A DNA stretch of 41,773 bases, from positions 1 to 41,773 of the forward strand of contig SVEO01000002.1 in assembly GCA_015057275.1 (NCBI GenBank), given 5' to 3'. The notes under the pieces were generated by a model. The model ran no database searches and had not been told where the DNA came from. It was given only the letters and a program-made list of their open reading frames with translations. Position 1 is the first letter of the stretch. Every line of letters starts with the position of its first letter. Source of the DNA: Lachnospiraceae bacterium. GTDB lineage: Bacteria; Bacillota; Clostridia; Lachnospirales; Lachnospiraceae. Of this stretch, positions 41,568 through 41,773 are shown in pieces. The position numbers and the translations under genes were made by a program.

Positions 41568-41773
41568 ATAAACACGGATGCTTCGCCGCGCTGCGGCTTC
41601 CGCTTCCTACCCGTATTCGCAATTCGCACTTCGTGCTTTTTGCTCATCCGGGACACTATGCTCGCATCACTCTATACTATGCTATAAACACGGATGCTTC
41701 GCCGCGCTGCGGCTTCCGCTTCCTACCCGTATTCGCAATTCGCACTTCGTGCTTTTTGCTCATCCGGGACACT
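41568..41773. repeat. Tandem repeat of 116-bp units, running off the window
   Basis: The segment from 41568 to about 41656 recurs at 41684-41773 with a 116-bp period; the conserved part spans about 89 bp. Each unit contains the hairpins GCCGC-GCT-GCGGC and GCAC-TTC-GTGC and a CCGGGACAC end. A third, diverged partial copy of the CCGGGACAC end precedes it at 41532, where it forms CGGGAC-ACTC-GTCCCG. No supported gene lies in 41437-41773; short minus-strand frames here look incidental. Spacing and composition are unlike a CRISPR array. Confidence 0.82.

Noticed and set aside
41568-41773. Possible CRISPR array
   Set aside because: Unit length (116 bp), long conserved block and nested hairpins are unlike CRISPR repeats with variable spacers; no cas gene nearby.

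Overview
The window looks like the chromosome of a strict anaerobe of the Bacillota, class Clostridia, most likely a Lachnospiraceae-type gut bacterium. Reasons: strong GGAGG ribosome binding sites, sigma-A promoters with 17-bp spacers, a small holin-like toxin, clostridial families throughout (a Crh/HPr-like protein, a YcxB-like protein, a phosphoglycerate-mutase-like gene beside hom, an ACT regulator), and central metabolism built on soluble iron-sulfur proteins with no quinone enzymes. The genus cannot be fixed from the sequence. Almost everything is on the minus strand. The exceptions are the IS tail, a small coiled-coil gene, folBK, the sigma-like gene and the toxin.

Layout. 1-127: tail of an IS3/IS150-type insertion sequence. 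157-2195: two zinc-ribbon proteins. 2286-4435: purC-purB. 4559-6475: intracellular GH51 arabinofuranosidase. 6611-19307: a long operon, transcribed leftwards, for the reductive branch to succinate. Its order is malate dehydrogenase, fumarase, HdrB, HdrC, HdrA, an MvhD-like protein (FlxD), two ferredoxin-type subunits, an NAD(P)H-flavoprotein (FlxA), fumarate reductase iron-sulfur and flavoprotein subunits, and an AspT/YidE-type antiporter. 19696-22444: aminotransferase, hisC and yqeY. 22655-23011: orphan coiled-coil gene. 23033-24202: pheA. 24531-26142: folB-folK fusion and a sigma-70-like protein without region 4. 26213-26737: a family-6-type DNA glycosylase. 26819-27117: a convergent type I toxin-antitoxin locus. 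27352-27425: tRNA-Arg(ACG). 27543-31871: ispD, tsaD, rnz, rimI, tsaB, tsaE. 31924-35490: YcxB-like gene, apgM-like gene, hom and an ACT regulator. 35668-35904: Crh-like protein. 36023-40652: AraC-type regulator, prfB, secA. 40838-41362: hpf. 41568 to the end: a 116-bp tandem repeat.

The main discovery candidate is the 19.3-8.1 kb operon. It couples an FlxABCD-HdrABC module (known as an NADH-linked, probably flavin-bifurcating module in other anaerobes) to a soluble fumarate reductase with no membrane anchor, together with the two enzymes that make fumarate from oxaloacetate and a likely dicarboxylate antiporter. The simplest reading is a cytosolic complex that oxidises NADH with fumarate and may reduce ferredoxin at the same time. 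In that case fumarate would take the place of the heterodisulfide or DsrC-like acceptor. The gene content is seen directly; the coupling is inference.

Other items worth attention are the toxin-antitoxin locus, where two convergent RNAs appear to begin with the same ten bases; the sigma-like protein; the Crh-like protein that keeps the regulatory serine region but has lost the phosphorylatable histidine; an RF2 gene without the programmed frameshift; and several families of hairpin-forming intergenic repeats.
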